A program made the position numbers and the translations under genes. A stretch of DNA of 64,000 bases from positions 77,186 through 141,185 of the forward strand of contig JADFXP010000001.1 in assembly GCA_015233465.1 (NCBI GenBank), in the 5' to 3' direction. This DNA comes from Candidatus Magnetominusculus dajiuhuensis. Lineage in GTDB: Bacteria > Nitrospirota > Thermodesulfovibrionia > Thermodesulfovibrionales > Magnetobacteriaceae. The stretch's first letter is position 1. Each line of letters opens with the position of its first letter. The notes under the pieces were generated by a model, which saw nothing but the letters and a program-made list of their open reading frames with translations, ran no database searches and was not told the DNA's origin. This document shows positions 54,533 through 63,973 of the stretch, piece by piece.

Positions 54533-55366
54533 ATGTCATCCAGTACAAAAGTAGGAGTATATGTAGATCTTGAAAATTTTAAACGCAGCGGTGGATTTGG
54601 CATGCAGTATGATGTATTAAGAAAATTTGCATGCAGGGAAGGCGCTGAGACGGTACGGCTAAACGCATACGCAGGCTTTGACAAACGCAGGGCAAATATT
54701 GATCCGCTTTATGAAAAAAAGACAAGGAGTTTCTTTTCTATTATTAGGGATTTTGGTTTTAAGGTTATTGAAAAAGAGGTTAAATGGTATAGAGATGAAG
54801 ATGGAAAGGAATATGCTAAGGCAAATGCAGATTTAGATATGGCAGTTGATGCCCTGCTGCAATCAGAAAACCTAGACAGGGTTTTGATGGCTACAGGAGA
54901 TGGGGATTTTGTTCAGGTAATTCGAGCCCTTCAAAATAAGGGCTGCAGGGTTGAGGTCGTTGCATTTAATAATGTGTCTTCTGCTCTAAGACAGGAAGCG
55001 GATATGTTTATTTCAGGGTTTTTAATCCCTAATCTACTTCCCCCAATAAAACCAGCTAAGGAAGAAATATCTTGGGGAAATATTGGTTCAAGGGTGCGCG
55101 GGACTTGTTATCACTATAATCATGGAAAGAGTTTTGGTTATATGAGATTTTTAAAGGATAATGGGCCTTTATGGATTACAGATCATAGAGATGTGGATTC
55201 ACCATATAAAACTGCATATTTTCATAATTCTATGGTCTTAGATAATATAGATTATTCTTTGCTTCCAAGCCGTAATTATCTCTTTGAATTTAAACTTGCT
55301 CAATCATCAGTACATGAGGGCGAATATCAGGCTGAAGATATTAATTTAATATGCAGACTTTCTTAA
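54533..55366 (+). CDS. NYN-domain ribonuclease-like protein with OB-like C-terminus
   Basis: 277 aa. The NYN (PIN-like, LabA/DUF88) domain occupies about 5-160 with the acidic residues YVDLENF, KANADLDMAVDALL and ATGDGDF that bind metal. The last 100 residues contain GKSFGYMRFL and YFHNSMV, resembling RNP1 and RNP2 of a cold-shock OB fold. It probably acts on RNA. AGGAG precedes the ATG. It is bracketed by REP-like elements. Confidence 0.82.
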   Translation: MSSSTKVGVYVDLENFKRSGGFGMQYDVLRKFACREGAETVRLNAYAGFDKRRANIDPLYEKKTRSFFSIIRDFGFKVIEKEVKWYRDEDGKEYAKANADLDMAVDALLQSENLDRVLMATGDGDFVQVIRALQNKGCRVEVVAFNNVSSALRQEADMFISGFLIPNLLPPIKPAKEEISWGNIGSRVRGTCYHYNHGKSFGYMRFLKDNGPLWITDHRDVDSPYKTAYFHNSMVLDNIDYSLLPSRNYLFEFKLAQSSVHEGEYQAEDINLICRLS

Positions 55367-55370
55367 GTAA

Positions 55371-55429
55371 CCCTTTAAGGGCTCTGCCCTTAAAAATCCC
55401 GCAAGGGGACTCGTCCCCTTGACCCATTA
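55371..55429. repeat. REP-like family B, between NYN gene and resB
   Basis: Reverse orientation: AAGGGCTCTGCCCTT, TCCCGCAAGGGGACTCGTCC and CCTTGACCCATTAATTT. It starts five bases after the NYN stop. Confidence 0.82.
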
Positions 55430-55484
55430 ATTTTTTTGGCTCTTACATTTTTCATTTTTATTTTTTCACTTAAATAGGATATAA

Positions 55485-57113
55485 TTGACAATGATTCAAT
55501 TGGGACATATAGCTAGCGTAATTGGTTTAGTTACAGGCGCATTTTTGATTAATATTCCATTAGGATACGCAAGAGAAAAATCTAAGAAATATTCATTAAA
55601 ATGGTTTGTTCTAATACATTTATCAATACCTTTTATGATTGCTGCAAGGCTCTTTCTTCATGTAGAGTTTAAATATGTACCATTTATAATAATTGGCGCA
55701 ATTTGCGGGCAGTTTTCCAGCAAGGTTGGCGATAAATTATTTAAATTTTTCTCTTCTGTAAAACTTGCTGCAGTACTTATAGCAGTTATTGCCTTTACCT
55801 CAATAATAGGCACAATCATTGAGCAAAACGGCGACCCACAAAATAATTTAAAGCTCATTGAAAGAATATTCGGCATCTCTTCTGCCCCAAATATTTATTC
55901 AATCTTTTATTCTTTGGGTTTTATGGATATGTACCATTCAATATGGTTCATAGCTATTTTAGTATTATTTTGTCTAAATCTGATAATATGTTCTTTAGAC
56001 AGGCTTCCAAGAATAAGTAAAATAGTCAATGAACCCCTATCGCCTCTGAAATCAGGCGCTGCATCAAAGTTTTCAATACATAAAGAGCTTAATTTAAAGG
56101 GTAATATAGAGAATTATAGAGGTAAAATTGAGATATTTTTTAAGAAATTAGGATTTTATCCAATAGAGGCTGCATCAGATATAGAGACACAATTTTATGC
56201 CCAGAAGGGCGCATTCACAAGATATGGCATTTATGTAACCCATCTAAGTATAATTATTATACTTATTGGTAGTGTAATTGGCGTGTTTTTTGGTTTTGAC
56301 GGGTTTTTAAATCTGCCAGAAGGAGAGGTATCTGATGTTGCTTTCCATAAAAATGGCTCTGGAGAGCAAAAATTAGGTTTTAGTATAAGATGCGATGATT
56401 TTAATGTTGAATTTTATAAAGACACAGACCGCCCAATGAGGTATATAAGCTGGCTGACCATTTTAAAGTATAATAAAGAAGTTAAAAAACAGGTAATAGA
56501 AGTCAATACCCCTCTTAAATATGAGGGCTATACATTTTATCAGGCAAACTATGGGCCAATGCCTCCGGGTAAAGGGGTTATCGTTTTAAGGGTCACGCCA
56601 AATGGGGAAGCTGAAGAGATCTTAAAACTCAAGGTTGGAGAATCATTTAATCTGGCAGGCACAAATTTGACTGCAACAGTGGTACAGTTTGCCCCGGCTC
56701 TTGCATTTGATAAAGATTGGAAACCGTTTAACTATACAGAAATGATGAATAATCCAGCGGTTTTCGTCGTATTTAAAGAAAAAGAAGAGACAAAATTATC
56801 ATGGTGGGTACAAAAACGATATAATAAGACATGGGAAATACCAGGCGGACATAAGATTGAATTAATTGATAACTGGGGCGGGCAATATACAGGTCTGCAA
56901 GTTCGAAAAGACCCAGGCGTTTGGCTGGTTTATCTTGGTTTTATGTTAATGGTAATTGGATTATTCTTTGCAATGTTTACTTCACATAAAAAAATGTGGG
57001 TAATAATGAGTTCTGAAAAAGGCAGAGTGATTATAAATATTGCTGCTTCTGCAAATAAAAATCGTACGGCTTTTGAAGAAAAGATAGATAATTTAAGTAA
57101 ATTATTGTCATGA
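55485..57113 (+). CDS. resB: Cytochrome c biogenesis protein ResB (CcsB)
   Basis: 542 aa part of the System II haem lyase, which with CcsA moves haem and attaches it to apocytochromes. ResB family pattern: helix pair near 75-100 (KLFKFFSSVKLAAVLIAVIAFTSIIGTIIEQNG), a helix near 150, a large periplasmic domain (about 250-490) and a final helix (about 495-515). The first 70 residues carry two additional helices. TTG at 55485 follows AGGA; ATG at 55491 is the alternative. It precedes ccsA. Confidence 0.9.
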   Translation: MTMIQLGHIASVIGLVTGAFLINIPLGYAREKSKKYSLKWFVLIHLSIPFMIAARLFLHVEFKYVPFIIIGAICGQFSSKVGDKLFKFFSSVKLAAVLIAVIAFTSIIGTIIEQNGDPQNNLKLIERIFGISSAPNIYSIFYSLGFMDMYHSIWFIAILVLFCLNLIICSLDRLPRISKIVNEPLSPLKSGAASKFSIHKELNLKGNIENYRGKIEIFFKKLGFYPIEAASDIETQFYAQKGAFTRYGIYVTHLSIIIILIGSVIGVFFGFDGFLNLPEGEVSDVAFHKNGSGEQKLGFSIRCDDFNVEFYKDTDRPMRYISWLTILKYNKEVKKQVIEVNTPLKYEGYTFYQANYGPMPPGKGVIVLRVTPNGEAEEILKLKVGESFNLAGTNLTATVVQFAPALAFDKDWKPFNYTEMMNNPAVFVVFKEKEETKLSWWVQKRYNKTWEIPGGHKIELIDNWGGQYTGLQVRKDPGVWLVYLGFMLMVIGLFFAMFTSHKKMWVIMSSEKGRVIINIAASANKNRTAFEEKIDNLSKLLS

Positions 57114-57121
57114 TGGTTTTA

Positions 57122-57286
57122 CCCTAAACTCCCGCAAGGCGTTTAGTCGGGTATGGAGCTGTTGCCCCATTTTGACCCATTAATTTTTATTAGTTGTTTA
57201 ATAAGAAGCTGGTTACCATAAATGTTTTTAATTAAGGGGTCAAGGGGTCTTAGACTCCTTGCGGGAGTTTGAGGGCAGAGCCCTCA
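57122..57286. repeat. REP-like family B, two arms between resB and ccsA
   Basis: A decayed reverse arm (AAACTCCCGCAAGGCGTTTA ... TTTTGACCCATTAATTT) and a clean forward arm (GGGGTCAAGGGGTCTTAGAC ... GAGGGCAGAGCCCTC, 57234-57285). It ends 12 bases before the ccsA ribosome site and splits a functional gene pair. Confidence 0.78.
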
Positions 57287-57307
57287 TGATAAATTAACGG
57301 AGGCGTT

Positions 57308-58384
57308 ATGGGCAGTTCTGAATTTTTTGGACTTGCGACAATTGGATACATTGTTGCGATGATGTTTTATATAACATATCTTGTCATAAAGAATAAAACT
57401 ATAGGCATAATTGGCACTACAATTACAGTTGCCAGTTTTGTTTCACATACAGCTGCTTTTATTTTACGGTGGGTAGAGTCATATCAGCTTGGAATGGGAC
57501 GCGCTCCTTTAACTAACTTATTTGAATCATTGACTTTTTTTGTATGGTGTTTGATTTTAGGCTATTTAATTATTGAGATAACGTATAAGACCAGATCATT
57601 TGGGGCTTTTATTACGCCTATAGCTGGTATGGCTCTTGGGTTTATAGAACTTTCAGGAATTTCTAAAGATATAGAGCCGTTGATGCCTGCACTCCAGAGT
57701 AACTGGCTATTAGCTCATGTTATGATGAGTTTTATTTCATATTCCGCATTTGCATTATCATTTGCAACAGCAATGATGTATTTGATATTAAAGACAAAGG
57801 ATAAAAAAGAACCTTTTTATATATTTTGGATATTAGCATGCGGGATGTTTTTTATAGTATTAGCTGGGATGGCGATAGATTTTATACAATTTAAATTAAT
57901 AACCAAGACTTCAGGGGAGTTGATTACAAATTTCCTATTTAAGGCAACCTTTAGAGCGGAATCACCGTTTGTAGTTATCACATCTTGGCTTGTATCAATA
58001 ATATTTATTTTAGGGCTGTGGCAGTATGGGTATATTTTAAGGAATACGATAGAATATTTTAAGATTTCTGAAAAGGTATTAGAGGATTTAACTTATAAGA
58101 CAATCACAATTGGGTTTCCAATATTTACATTAGGAGGACTGATATTTGGAGCAGTATGGGCTGATCAGGCATGGGGAGTATATTGGAGTTGGGATCCGAA
58201 AGAGACATGGTCACTGATTACATGGCTAATCTACGCATTTTTCCTTCATACGAGATACATTGCAGGATGGCGTGGGAATAGAATCGCAGCAGTTGCGGTT
58301 AGTGGTTTTATAGCAGTGATATTTACGTATCTTGGGGTGAATCTATTTTTATCAGGACTCCATAGTTATGGTGGAATGAAATAA
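57308..58384 (+). CDS. ccsA: Cytochrome c biogenesis protein CcsA (ResC)
   Basis: 358 aa haem-handling membrane protein with about eight helices. The haem-binding WWD-type region is WADQAWGVYWSWDPKETWS, flanked by conserved His. It completes System II together with ResB. CGGAGG precedes the ATG. It is needed for the multiheme cytochrome at 24.4 kb. Confidence 0.93.
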   Translation: MGSSEFFGLATIGYIVAMMFYITYLVIKNKTIGIIGTTITVASFVSHTAAFILRWVESYQLGMGRAPLTNLFESLTFFVWCLILGYLIIEITYKTRSFGAFITPIAGMALGFIELSGISKDIEPLMPALQSNWLLAHVMMSFISYSAFALSFATAMMYLILKTKDKKEPFYIFWILACGMFFIVLAGMAIDFIQFKLITKTSGELITNFLFKATFRAESPFVVITSWLVSIIFILGLWQYGYILRNTIEYFKISEKVLEDLTYKTITIGFPIFTLGGLIFGAVWADQAWGVYWSWDPKETWSLITWLIYAFFLHTRYIAGWRGNRIAAVAVSGFIAVIFTYLGVNLFLSGLHSYGGMK

Positions 58385-58561
58385 ATGCAGTTTTAATAAT
58401 CTTTAATACCATAGGACTATAACACAGGTCTGCAGCTTATAAATCAAAATTTACAAAAACTTAATGTTGACTATTATTATAATCAGAGTTAATATAATAT
58501 GTAACGTATATTTAACAGAGGGGTAATAAGTAATTTAAATCTCAAACTGAGGTAAAATCTT

Positions 58562-58825
58562 ATGGGTCAACATAGATTTTGCTGTCCACATCTAAAAGAA
58601 ATGTCATGGTATAAATGTGTAAAACTTTTAGACCCTAACATTACTTCACATTTTCGTTTAAGAAATATCCCTACATGTCAACACCTTATCAGTTATTGTG
58701 AAACTGAACAATATTTTAAATGTAGTTTGTTTGGGTTGATTCCTTTATATGATGGTATGATTATCAATAAGGAATCAATTACAGCTAAGGAGGTGTTTAG
58801 AAATGAGAATAAGCGACATGTTTAA
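58562..58825 (+). CDS. Small Cys-rich protein
   Basis: 87 aa with seven Cys, including FCCPH, WYKCVK, TCQH, SYC and FKCSL, spaced as in small metal-binding proteins. GAGGT lies upstream. Its end overlaps the next gene by 23 bases, so the two are probably coupled. No recognised family. Confidence 0.6.
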   Translation: MGQHRFCCPHLKEMSWYKCVKLLDPNITSHFRLRNIPTCQHLISYCETEQYFKCSLFGLIPLYDGMIINKESITAKEVFRNENKRHV

Positions 58826-59186
58826 AAGACTTTCTGAAAAAAAGGTAATAATTGACCTTAAAAAGTCTAATGCAACCCTAGTAGATATTGAATCGATGTC
58901 GCCTATAGCATCAATGGAGATGTCTGCAATTGATAAAAGACATATGAATAGAGGGATTTTTGCAACTATTGCTGCTGTCATCAGTGCAATGATTGGTGCA
59001 GTTATTGGAATAATGTTTGCTCCAAGTTCTGGGAAGGAGTCAAGAGAGAAAGTGGCTAAGTCTTGGGATGAAATGGTTGTAAGATCCAAAGAGTTCAGTA
59101 TTAATGCTAATGAGCAAGTTCATAAACTTCTTCATGAATTAAAAGAAGATGTCTCAACTCTTCAATTTCATGCAAAGGTCAAATAA
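58803..59186 (+). CDS. YtxH-like membrane protein
   Basis: 127 aa. One Gly-rich membrane helix (FATIAAVISAMIGAVIGIMFAP) is followed directly by SSGKESREKVAKSW and an amphipathic helical tail, the YtxH/gas-vesicle-GvpP-like layout often linked to general stress. Strong AAGGAGGTG ribosome site. A terminator follows. Confidence 0.78.
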   Translation: MRISDMFKRLSEKKVIIDLKKSNATLVDIESMSPIASMEMSAIDKRHMNRGIFATIAAVISAMIGAVIGIMFAPSSGKESREKVAKSWDEMVVRSKEFSINANEQVHKLLHELKEDVSTLQFHAKVK

Positions 59187-59201
59187 CAATATGCTACTCT
59201 A

Positions 59202-59238
59202 AATATGACCCATAAGTATCTCTCATATGGGTCATATT
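59202..59238 (+). terminator. Terminator after the YtxH-like gene
   Basis: Perfect 13-bp inverted repeat AATATGACCCATA / TATGGGTCATATT with an 11-base loop and a short T run. A second, looser pair TTACAGGGC/GCCCTGTAA lies at 59309-59380. Confidence 0.8.
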
Positions 59239-59461
59239 TTAATTGATCAACTATAAAATTTAATCTGATAAAGTTTCTTCTTACAGCCAATTTTAAAATA
59301 TTACACTCTTACAGGGCTGTAGTTGTTATTTAATTTTCACCGCATGCTAACTAACTGCGCTAGTATTTTATGCCCTGTAAGGGCGAAATATTACTTATAA
59401 TAAAAATTGTAATTTATATACCAATAACACTATTGGCAAAGTCCTTATTATTTAAGAAGAT

Positions 59462-59995
59462 ATGGAGATTATATTAGAAAAAAATGTTGGTAACGGTATT
59501 CTTAGGCTTGTAAAAGGTGATATAACAACACGCAATGTTGACGTTATTGTTAATGCTGCTAACTCATTACTTGCACATGGCGGAGGTGTAGCTTTAGCTA
59601 TTGTCAAGGCTGGCGGACGGATTATACAGGATGAAAGCAATAAAATGGGTTTTGTACCTGTAGGTGAGGCTGTTTTAACTACTTCAGGGGCGCTTCCTTG
59701 TAAGGCAGTTATACATACGGTAGGACCGCAAATGGGCGAGGGAGATGAGGAGAATAAATTAAAAAATGCTGTGATTAATTCCCTTAAACTTGCCTCAAGT
59801 CATGGTTTTAAAAGTATCTCAATGCCTGCTGTAAGTTCTGGGATATATGGTTTCCCAAAGGACTTATGTGCATCTATTCTTGTTGAAAACAGCAAAGAAT
59901 TCCTGATTAATAATGCCCAATCATCTTTAAAGATAATTGAATTTTGTATATTTGACAATATTACACTCGCTTACTTCAAAAAGGCATTAATGTAG
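59462..59995 (+). CDS. Macro-domain ADP-ribose-binding protein
   Basis: 177 aa single macro domain. It opens with GDITTRNVDVIVNAANSLLAHGGGVALAI (MacroD-like adenine and ribose loops) and has SSGIYGFP for the phosphate loop. The family removes ADP-ribose or processes O-acetyl-ADP-ribose. The conserved Asn and Gly loop suggest activity is kept. Monocistronic. Confidence 0.92.
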   Translation: MEIILEKNVGNGILRLVKGDITTRNVDVIVNAANSLLAHGGGVALAIVKAGGRIIQDESNKMGFVPVGEAVLTTSGALPCKAVIHTVGPQMGEGDEENKLKNAVINSLKLASSHGFKSISMPAVSSGIYGFPKDLCASILVENSKEFLINNAQSSLKIIEFCIFDNITLAYFKKALM

Positions 59996-60053
59996 GGACA
60001 GGCACAAGATTACTGCTGTCCAAGTTTCATGTTATGCTTAAATTAACTCAAAC

Positions 60054-60096
60054 ATTTAGGAGCAGGTGCCCTTTGGGACAACTGTTCTCGCAATTG
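60054..60096. repeat. Hairpin repeat family D, copy 2
   Basis: GGAGCAGGTGCCCTTTGGGA followed by CAACTGTTCTCGCAATT; a less perfect version of the copy at 1904-1946. The right arm has mutated, so it folds poorly. Confidence 0.45.
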
Positions 60097-60124
60097 GTCG
60101 AGTTTGTGATTGAACCTCTTATTT

Positions 60125-60405
60125 AAGACCTCTGCACAACTATTTAGTCAGTCCTGAAAAAATAACTAACCATATAAATAAAGTATAAATTGTCAATAAT
60201 ATGATATTGTTTATTGCAGAAAAGGGAAGAATTATATTAAAAATCTTACAATAATTATTCAAATAAAAGGTGCAAATTAATGGTAAATAATGATGGAAAA
60301 AAGCAGACGAATTTATTCACCTACCGTAGAAAATTAACTGAAATTATTGACCTTGAACATTCTTTGGTTAAACATAGAAAAAATAAGTAGTTGTGCAGAG
60401 ACCTT
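60125..60405. mobile_element. IS5-like MITE
   Basis: About 281 bp bounded by 22-bp imperfect inverted repeats with the shared core CTCTGCACAACTA (60125-60146 and 60384-60405). Inside, an ATG at 60279 starts a frame of 36 codons reading NLFTYRRKLTEIIDLEHSLV, which resembles the N-terminus of IS5-type transposases and stops just inside the right repeat. No catalytic part remains, so it would need a transposase in trans. The rest of the 59996-60491 gap holds nothing else recognisable. Confidence 0.65.
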
Positions 60406-60491
60406 TTTCTTTGATAACTCGCTCCGTTAGAAAGTGAACTGTATAGTTAAACTAATTTTCTAAATAGAGTCAATATAAATCAATCAACCAT

Positions 60492-61463
60492 TCATCTATT
60501 CAAAACCTTCGCAGCATCTTTAGCAAAATAAGTAATAATCACATCCGCCCCAGCCCTTTTTATAGAAACTAACATCTCCATCATTACCCTCTCATAATCA
60601 AGCCATCCCATCCTTGCGCCTGCATGCACAAGACTATACTCTCCTGATACATTATATGCAGCAAGCGGTATTGCAAACCGCTCCTTTAAATCCCTTATAA
60701 TATCAAGATAAGGAAGTGCTGGCTTTACCATAATTATATCTGCCCCTTCTTCCATATCAAGCGCTGCCTCTCTTAATGCCTCTCTTCGATTTGCTGGATC
60801 CATCTGATAGGTCTTCCTGTCTCCAAACTTAGGCGTTGACTCCGCAGCATCTCTAAACGGCCCATAAAATGCCGAGGCATATTTTACCGCATAACTCATT
60901 ATCGGCACATCTCCATATCTATTACTGTCAAGGGCAGCCCTTATTGCCCCAATCCTGCCGTCCATCATATCTGAAGGCGCTACCATGTCAGCCCCAGCTT
61001 CAGCATGTGACACTGCCTCTTTGGATAATAAATCAAGACTTAAATCATTTAGTATATTTTCACCGCTAACTACTCCGCAATGACCGTATGTTGTATATTC
61101 ACAAAGACATACATCCGTTATCACATATAACTCAGGCACCTTATTTTTTATTGCCCTAATTGCCTGCTGTACTATTCCATTTGCATTATAAGCCGACGTT
61201 GCAAGATCATCAAGATGTTCAGGGATGCCAAATAGAATGATTCCTCCTATCCCAAGTGAATATACCTCTTGAGCAGTTTTTACTGCCTCTGCAACTGATT
61301 CCTGATAACACCCAGGCATTGAGGAAATCTCATGTTTACCATTTAGTCCTTCCTTAACAAACATCGGATATATAAAATTATTTGGAGATATGGTTGTCTC
61401 TTGCATCATGGAGCGAATTGCGCTATTTGCTCGCAACCTTCTTGGTCTATGTACTGGAAACAT
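60492..61463 (-). CDS. hemB: Delta-aminolevulinic acid dehydratase (porphobilinogen synthase)
   Basis: 323 aa enzyme that joins two 5-aminolevulinates in haem and B12 synthesis. Active-site Lys residues are in [18 protein letters not shown] and [12 protein letters not shown]. The zinc-binding Cys cluster is [20 protein letters not shown] precedes the ATG. It supports the haem demand of cytochromes and the cobalamin demand of NrdJ. Confidence 0.96.
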   Translation of the reverse strand: MFPVHRPRRLRANSAIRSMMQETTISPNNFIYPMFVKEGLNGKHEISSMPGCYQESVAEAVKTAQEVYSLGIGGIILFGIPEHLDDLATSAYNANGIVQQAIRAIKNKVPELYVITDVCLCEYTTYGHCGVVSGENILNDLSLDLLSKEAVSHAEAGADMVAPSDMMDGRIGAIRAALDSNRYGDVPIMSYAVKYASAFYGPFRDAAESTPKFGDRKTYQMDPANRREALREAALDMEEGADIIMVKPALPYLDIIRDLKERFAIPLAAYNVSGEYSLVHAGARMGWLDYERVMMEMLVSIKRAGADVIITYFAKDAAKVLNR

Positions 61464-61495
61464 GTCTTATCCTTTAGTATTATTATAGGTCATAT

Positions 61496-62068
61496 TTAAA
61501 CATGACCAGTTGTGCCTTTATTGACATTTTTTAATGATCCAATTACTCCTTCTATCTCTGGTAGAATATCTTTAGTTGTAAAATTATCTTTTTTCACTTT
61601 TGTCCCAGATTTCATAAGCGACTTAAAAGAATCTAATGCCTCATCTGTATTTTCAATCTCATTTTTATTGAGCGCCGCTTCCCCGATCTTTCTCTTTTGA
61701 ACAAGTTCTGCTGCCTTTAAAGATAAATCTTCCATCTTTTTGGCTTCTCTGCTGAATGCCTGATCTAATACCTTAGAGGCTTCTGCAAGTTTTCCTCCAA
61801 GCCTTGCACCAGAGAGAAATGTTGCGCTTGGATTAGTAAATGACGATGTTTCACTATTTACATTGGCTGCCCAATCTTGTACAATCTGCGCAATCATTTG
61901 AAGTTTACCTTGGTTTGATATAGTTATATTGTCTGAAGAAGCATGAGTCTGAGGCTTTATACGAGAGCTAATTGGCAGTTTAATAGGTGTTTCTTTTGCA
62001 TCAGGAATATTAGTCTGCCCTTGATTTAATCGTGATAAGTTATCTGTATTATTATAAGTCTCCATCAT
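61496..62068 (-). CDS. Hypothetical protein downstream of flagellin
   Basis: 190 aa, mostly helical and polar, with an N-terminal NITISNQGKL segment like those in FlgM and other flagellar regulators, but without the FlgM sigma-28-binding C-terminus. AGAGGTG precedes the double ATG. It lies 147 bases after fliC on the same strand, separated by a terminator-like inverted repeat. A flagellar role is inferred only from position. Confidence 0.5.
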   Translation of the reverse strand: MMETYNNTDNLSRLNQGQTNIPDAKETPIKLPISSRIKPQTHASSDNITISNQGKLQMIAQIVQDWAANVNSETSSFTNPSATFLSGARLGGKLAEASKVLDQAFSREAKKMEDLSLKAAELVQKRKIGEAALNKNEIENTDEALDSFKSLMKSGTKVKKDNFTTKDILPEIEGVIGSLKNVNKGTTGHV

Positions 62069-62154
62069 AACACCTCTTTATGAGCATAGCCCAGTAGTTT
62101 TATTTATGGGGTGTATAAAGTATACCTATTGTTATAATATCAGAGTTATACATT

Positions 62155-62194
62155 ATTAATCAATAGGCTCCCTTGATACCGCCTATTGATTAAT
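62155..62194 (-). terminator. Inverted repeat after flagellin, likely terminator
   Basis: Perfect 14-bp arms ATTAATCAATAGGC (62155-62168) and GCCTATTGATTAAT (62181-62194) with a 12-base loop, 22 bases after the fliC stop. A clear T run is lacking on the minus strand, so strength is uncertain. Confidence 0.6.
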
Positions 62195-62215
62195 ATTTCT
62201 TATTCAAAGACATTA

Positions 62216-63973
62216 TTATTGCAGCAGTGCAAGCACTCTGCTCGGCGAACTATTTGCTTGAGCGAGCACCGATATTCCAGCCTGCTGAATTATCATGGAT
62301 TTTGTTAGATTTGCAGTTTCTTCTGCAAAATCTGCATCCTGAATCCTTGAACGAGCTGCTGTGACGTTTTCTCTTACATTATCAAGATTTCTTATTGTTG
62401 ATTCCATTCTATTCATCTGCGCCCCCAATGTGCTTTTAAAACTGTTTAATGTATTAAGCACCTCATCGGTTACCATCATCGTCAATTTTGAATTATCTAC
62501 TGAATCTATTGACATATCAGCCATGGATTTCTTGTTCAATACTATATGAGAAGCAGCGTCTGTCCTTCCCTGAATATCAGATTGTTTGCCATTTAATGTA
62601 ACCACTCCATAACCAAGCAATGCTGTTGTTTCAGAGCTGTCAACATGGGCGACTCCCTTTCCAAAATTCTTATCATTAAGCACTATAATTCCATTTTGCC
62701 CGTTTTCAATCTTGCCTCCATTTATATTTAATCCAAGATCAATATCTTTAGAGCTGTCACCTTTTTTAGAAGTAAATTTAGATATATCTATATCATAATT
62801 TATCGCAGACCCAGATTGATTGGCAAGCACAAGCCTTGCATTAGACACTATAAACGCCTTAACACCAGTTTCTGTAGATCTGTCGTTAATTGCTGCTGCT
62901 ATATTTCCAGCAGTACGCTGTCCGATTAAAGCGCCAGCCTTTTGATCTACTAATTCATTAAATCGTGCTTCTCCCCTTTTTTGAGCAAGCGCAGAATCGC
63001 TTAGGTCTGCTTCTGCTGATGTCGGTGCTGGGGCTGTTCCTTTTTGTATCTTTTGACGCTCTTCATTTACAAACTTATTTTTCTCAGACTGAATTCCTTC
63101 GCCTGCCTGCGCCCTTTCTTCCTTTGTTATCTCGCCTTTAGTGAATCCCCCTATTGCAATACCATTAATAGACATAAACCCAGCCTCGCCAGATGCCCCG
63201 CTTGAACCAGCGGTTATCGGCTTTTCAGCGACTATCGCATTTCCATAAGACATTGCGTTCACGTTTGTTACTGATGAGTATCTATTAATTCTTTCTGCCA
63301 ATACCTTTGAATTATTGGCTATCTCTTTACTAGGGATTGCTCCTCCCATGTCTACGTCATTTATCTTAATCTTTTTTGCAGCATCATTTTTTGTGCTTGC
63401 TGAATATGTTGACCAGGCTGCCTGAGCTACTTCATCCGTCTTCCATTGATTATTAGCGGATGAGGTTATGCCAAGAGCCTTTGGAGATAAATTTGTGGTA
63501 TTTACTGTTATAGTCTCATCAACCTTTGTGCCAACTTGATAACTCCAGCTAACCTGATGATTTAAAAACTGCTCGCCATTATATCTTGTTTGAGATACAA
63601 CCCTGTCAAGCTCTTTTACAAGTTCATTTACCTCAACATTCATTGAAGATCTGTCATTTTCCGTATTATAACTTGACGATTGTACAGATAATTCATATAT
63701 CCTCTGGACATCTGCCACCATTTCATTTAATGCTCCCTCAGCAGTCTGAAGAAAACTCAGTCCTTCATTAGTATTTTTTATTGCAACACTCATTCCCCTT
63801 ACCTGTGTATCCATTCTTGTCGCAATTGCCATACCTGCTGCATCATCTTTTGCAGAGTTTATCCTAAGGCCGGATGAGAGTCTCTGCATTGCAGAATTAA
63901 GCGGAGATTCAGTTTTACGTAGATTTCGTTGAGTATCTAGGGAAGGAACATTAGTATTGATTGTTAATGCCAT
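62216..63973 (-). CDS. fliC: Flagellin
   Basis: 585 aa filament subunit. The conserved D0/D1 N-terminus (LTINTNVPSLDTQRNLRKTE ... LQTAEGALNEM) and C-terminus (RNLDNVRENVTAARSRIQDA ... AQANSSPSRVLALLQ) are intact. The variable surface region (about 170-490) is long, Lys/Asn-rich, with a central charged coil (GQGIQSEKNKFVNEERQK area). AGAGAGGT precedes the ATG. It may be decorated by sugars made from the glycan genes in this window. Confidence 0.95.
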   Translation of the reverse strand: MALTINTNVPSLDTQRNLRKTESPLNSAMQRLSSGLRINSAKDDAAGMAIATRMDTQVRGMSVAIKNTNEGLSFLQTAEGALNEMVADVQRIYELSVQSSSYNTENDRSSMNVEVNELVKELDRVVSQTRYNGEQFLNHQVSWSYQVGTKVDETITVNTTNLSPKALGITSSANNQWKTDEVAQAAWSTYSASTKNDAAKKIKINDVDMGGAIPSKEIANNSKVLAERINRYSSVTNVNAMSYGNAIVAEKPITAGSSGASGEAGFMSINGIAIGGFTKGEITKEERAQAGEGIQSEKNKFVNEERQKIQKGTAPAPTSAEADLSDSALAQKRGEARFNELVDQKAGALIGQRTAGNIAAAINDRSTETGVKAFIVSNARLVLANQSGSAINYDIDISKFTSKKGDSSKDIDLGLNINGGKIENGQNGIIVLNDKNFGKGVAHVDSSETTALLGYGVVTLNGKQSDIQGRTDAASHIVLNKKSMADMSIDSVDNSKLTMMVTDEVLNTLNSFKSTLGAQMNRMESTIRNLDNVRENVTAARSRIQDADFAEETANLTKSMIIQQAGISVLAQANSSPSRVLALLQ

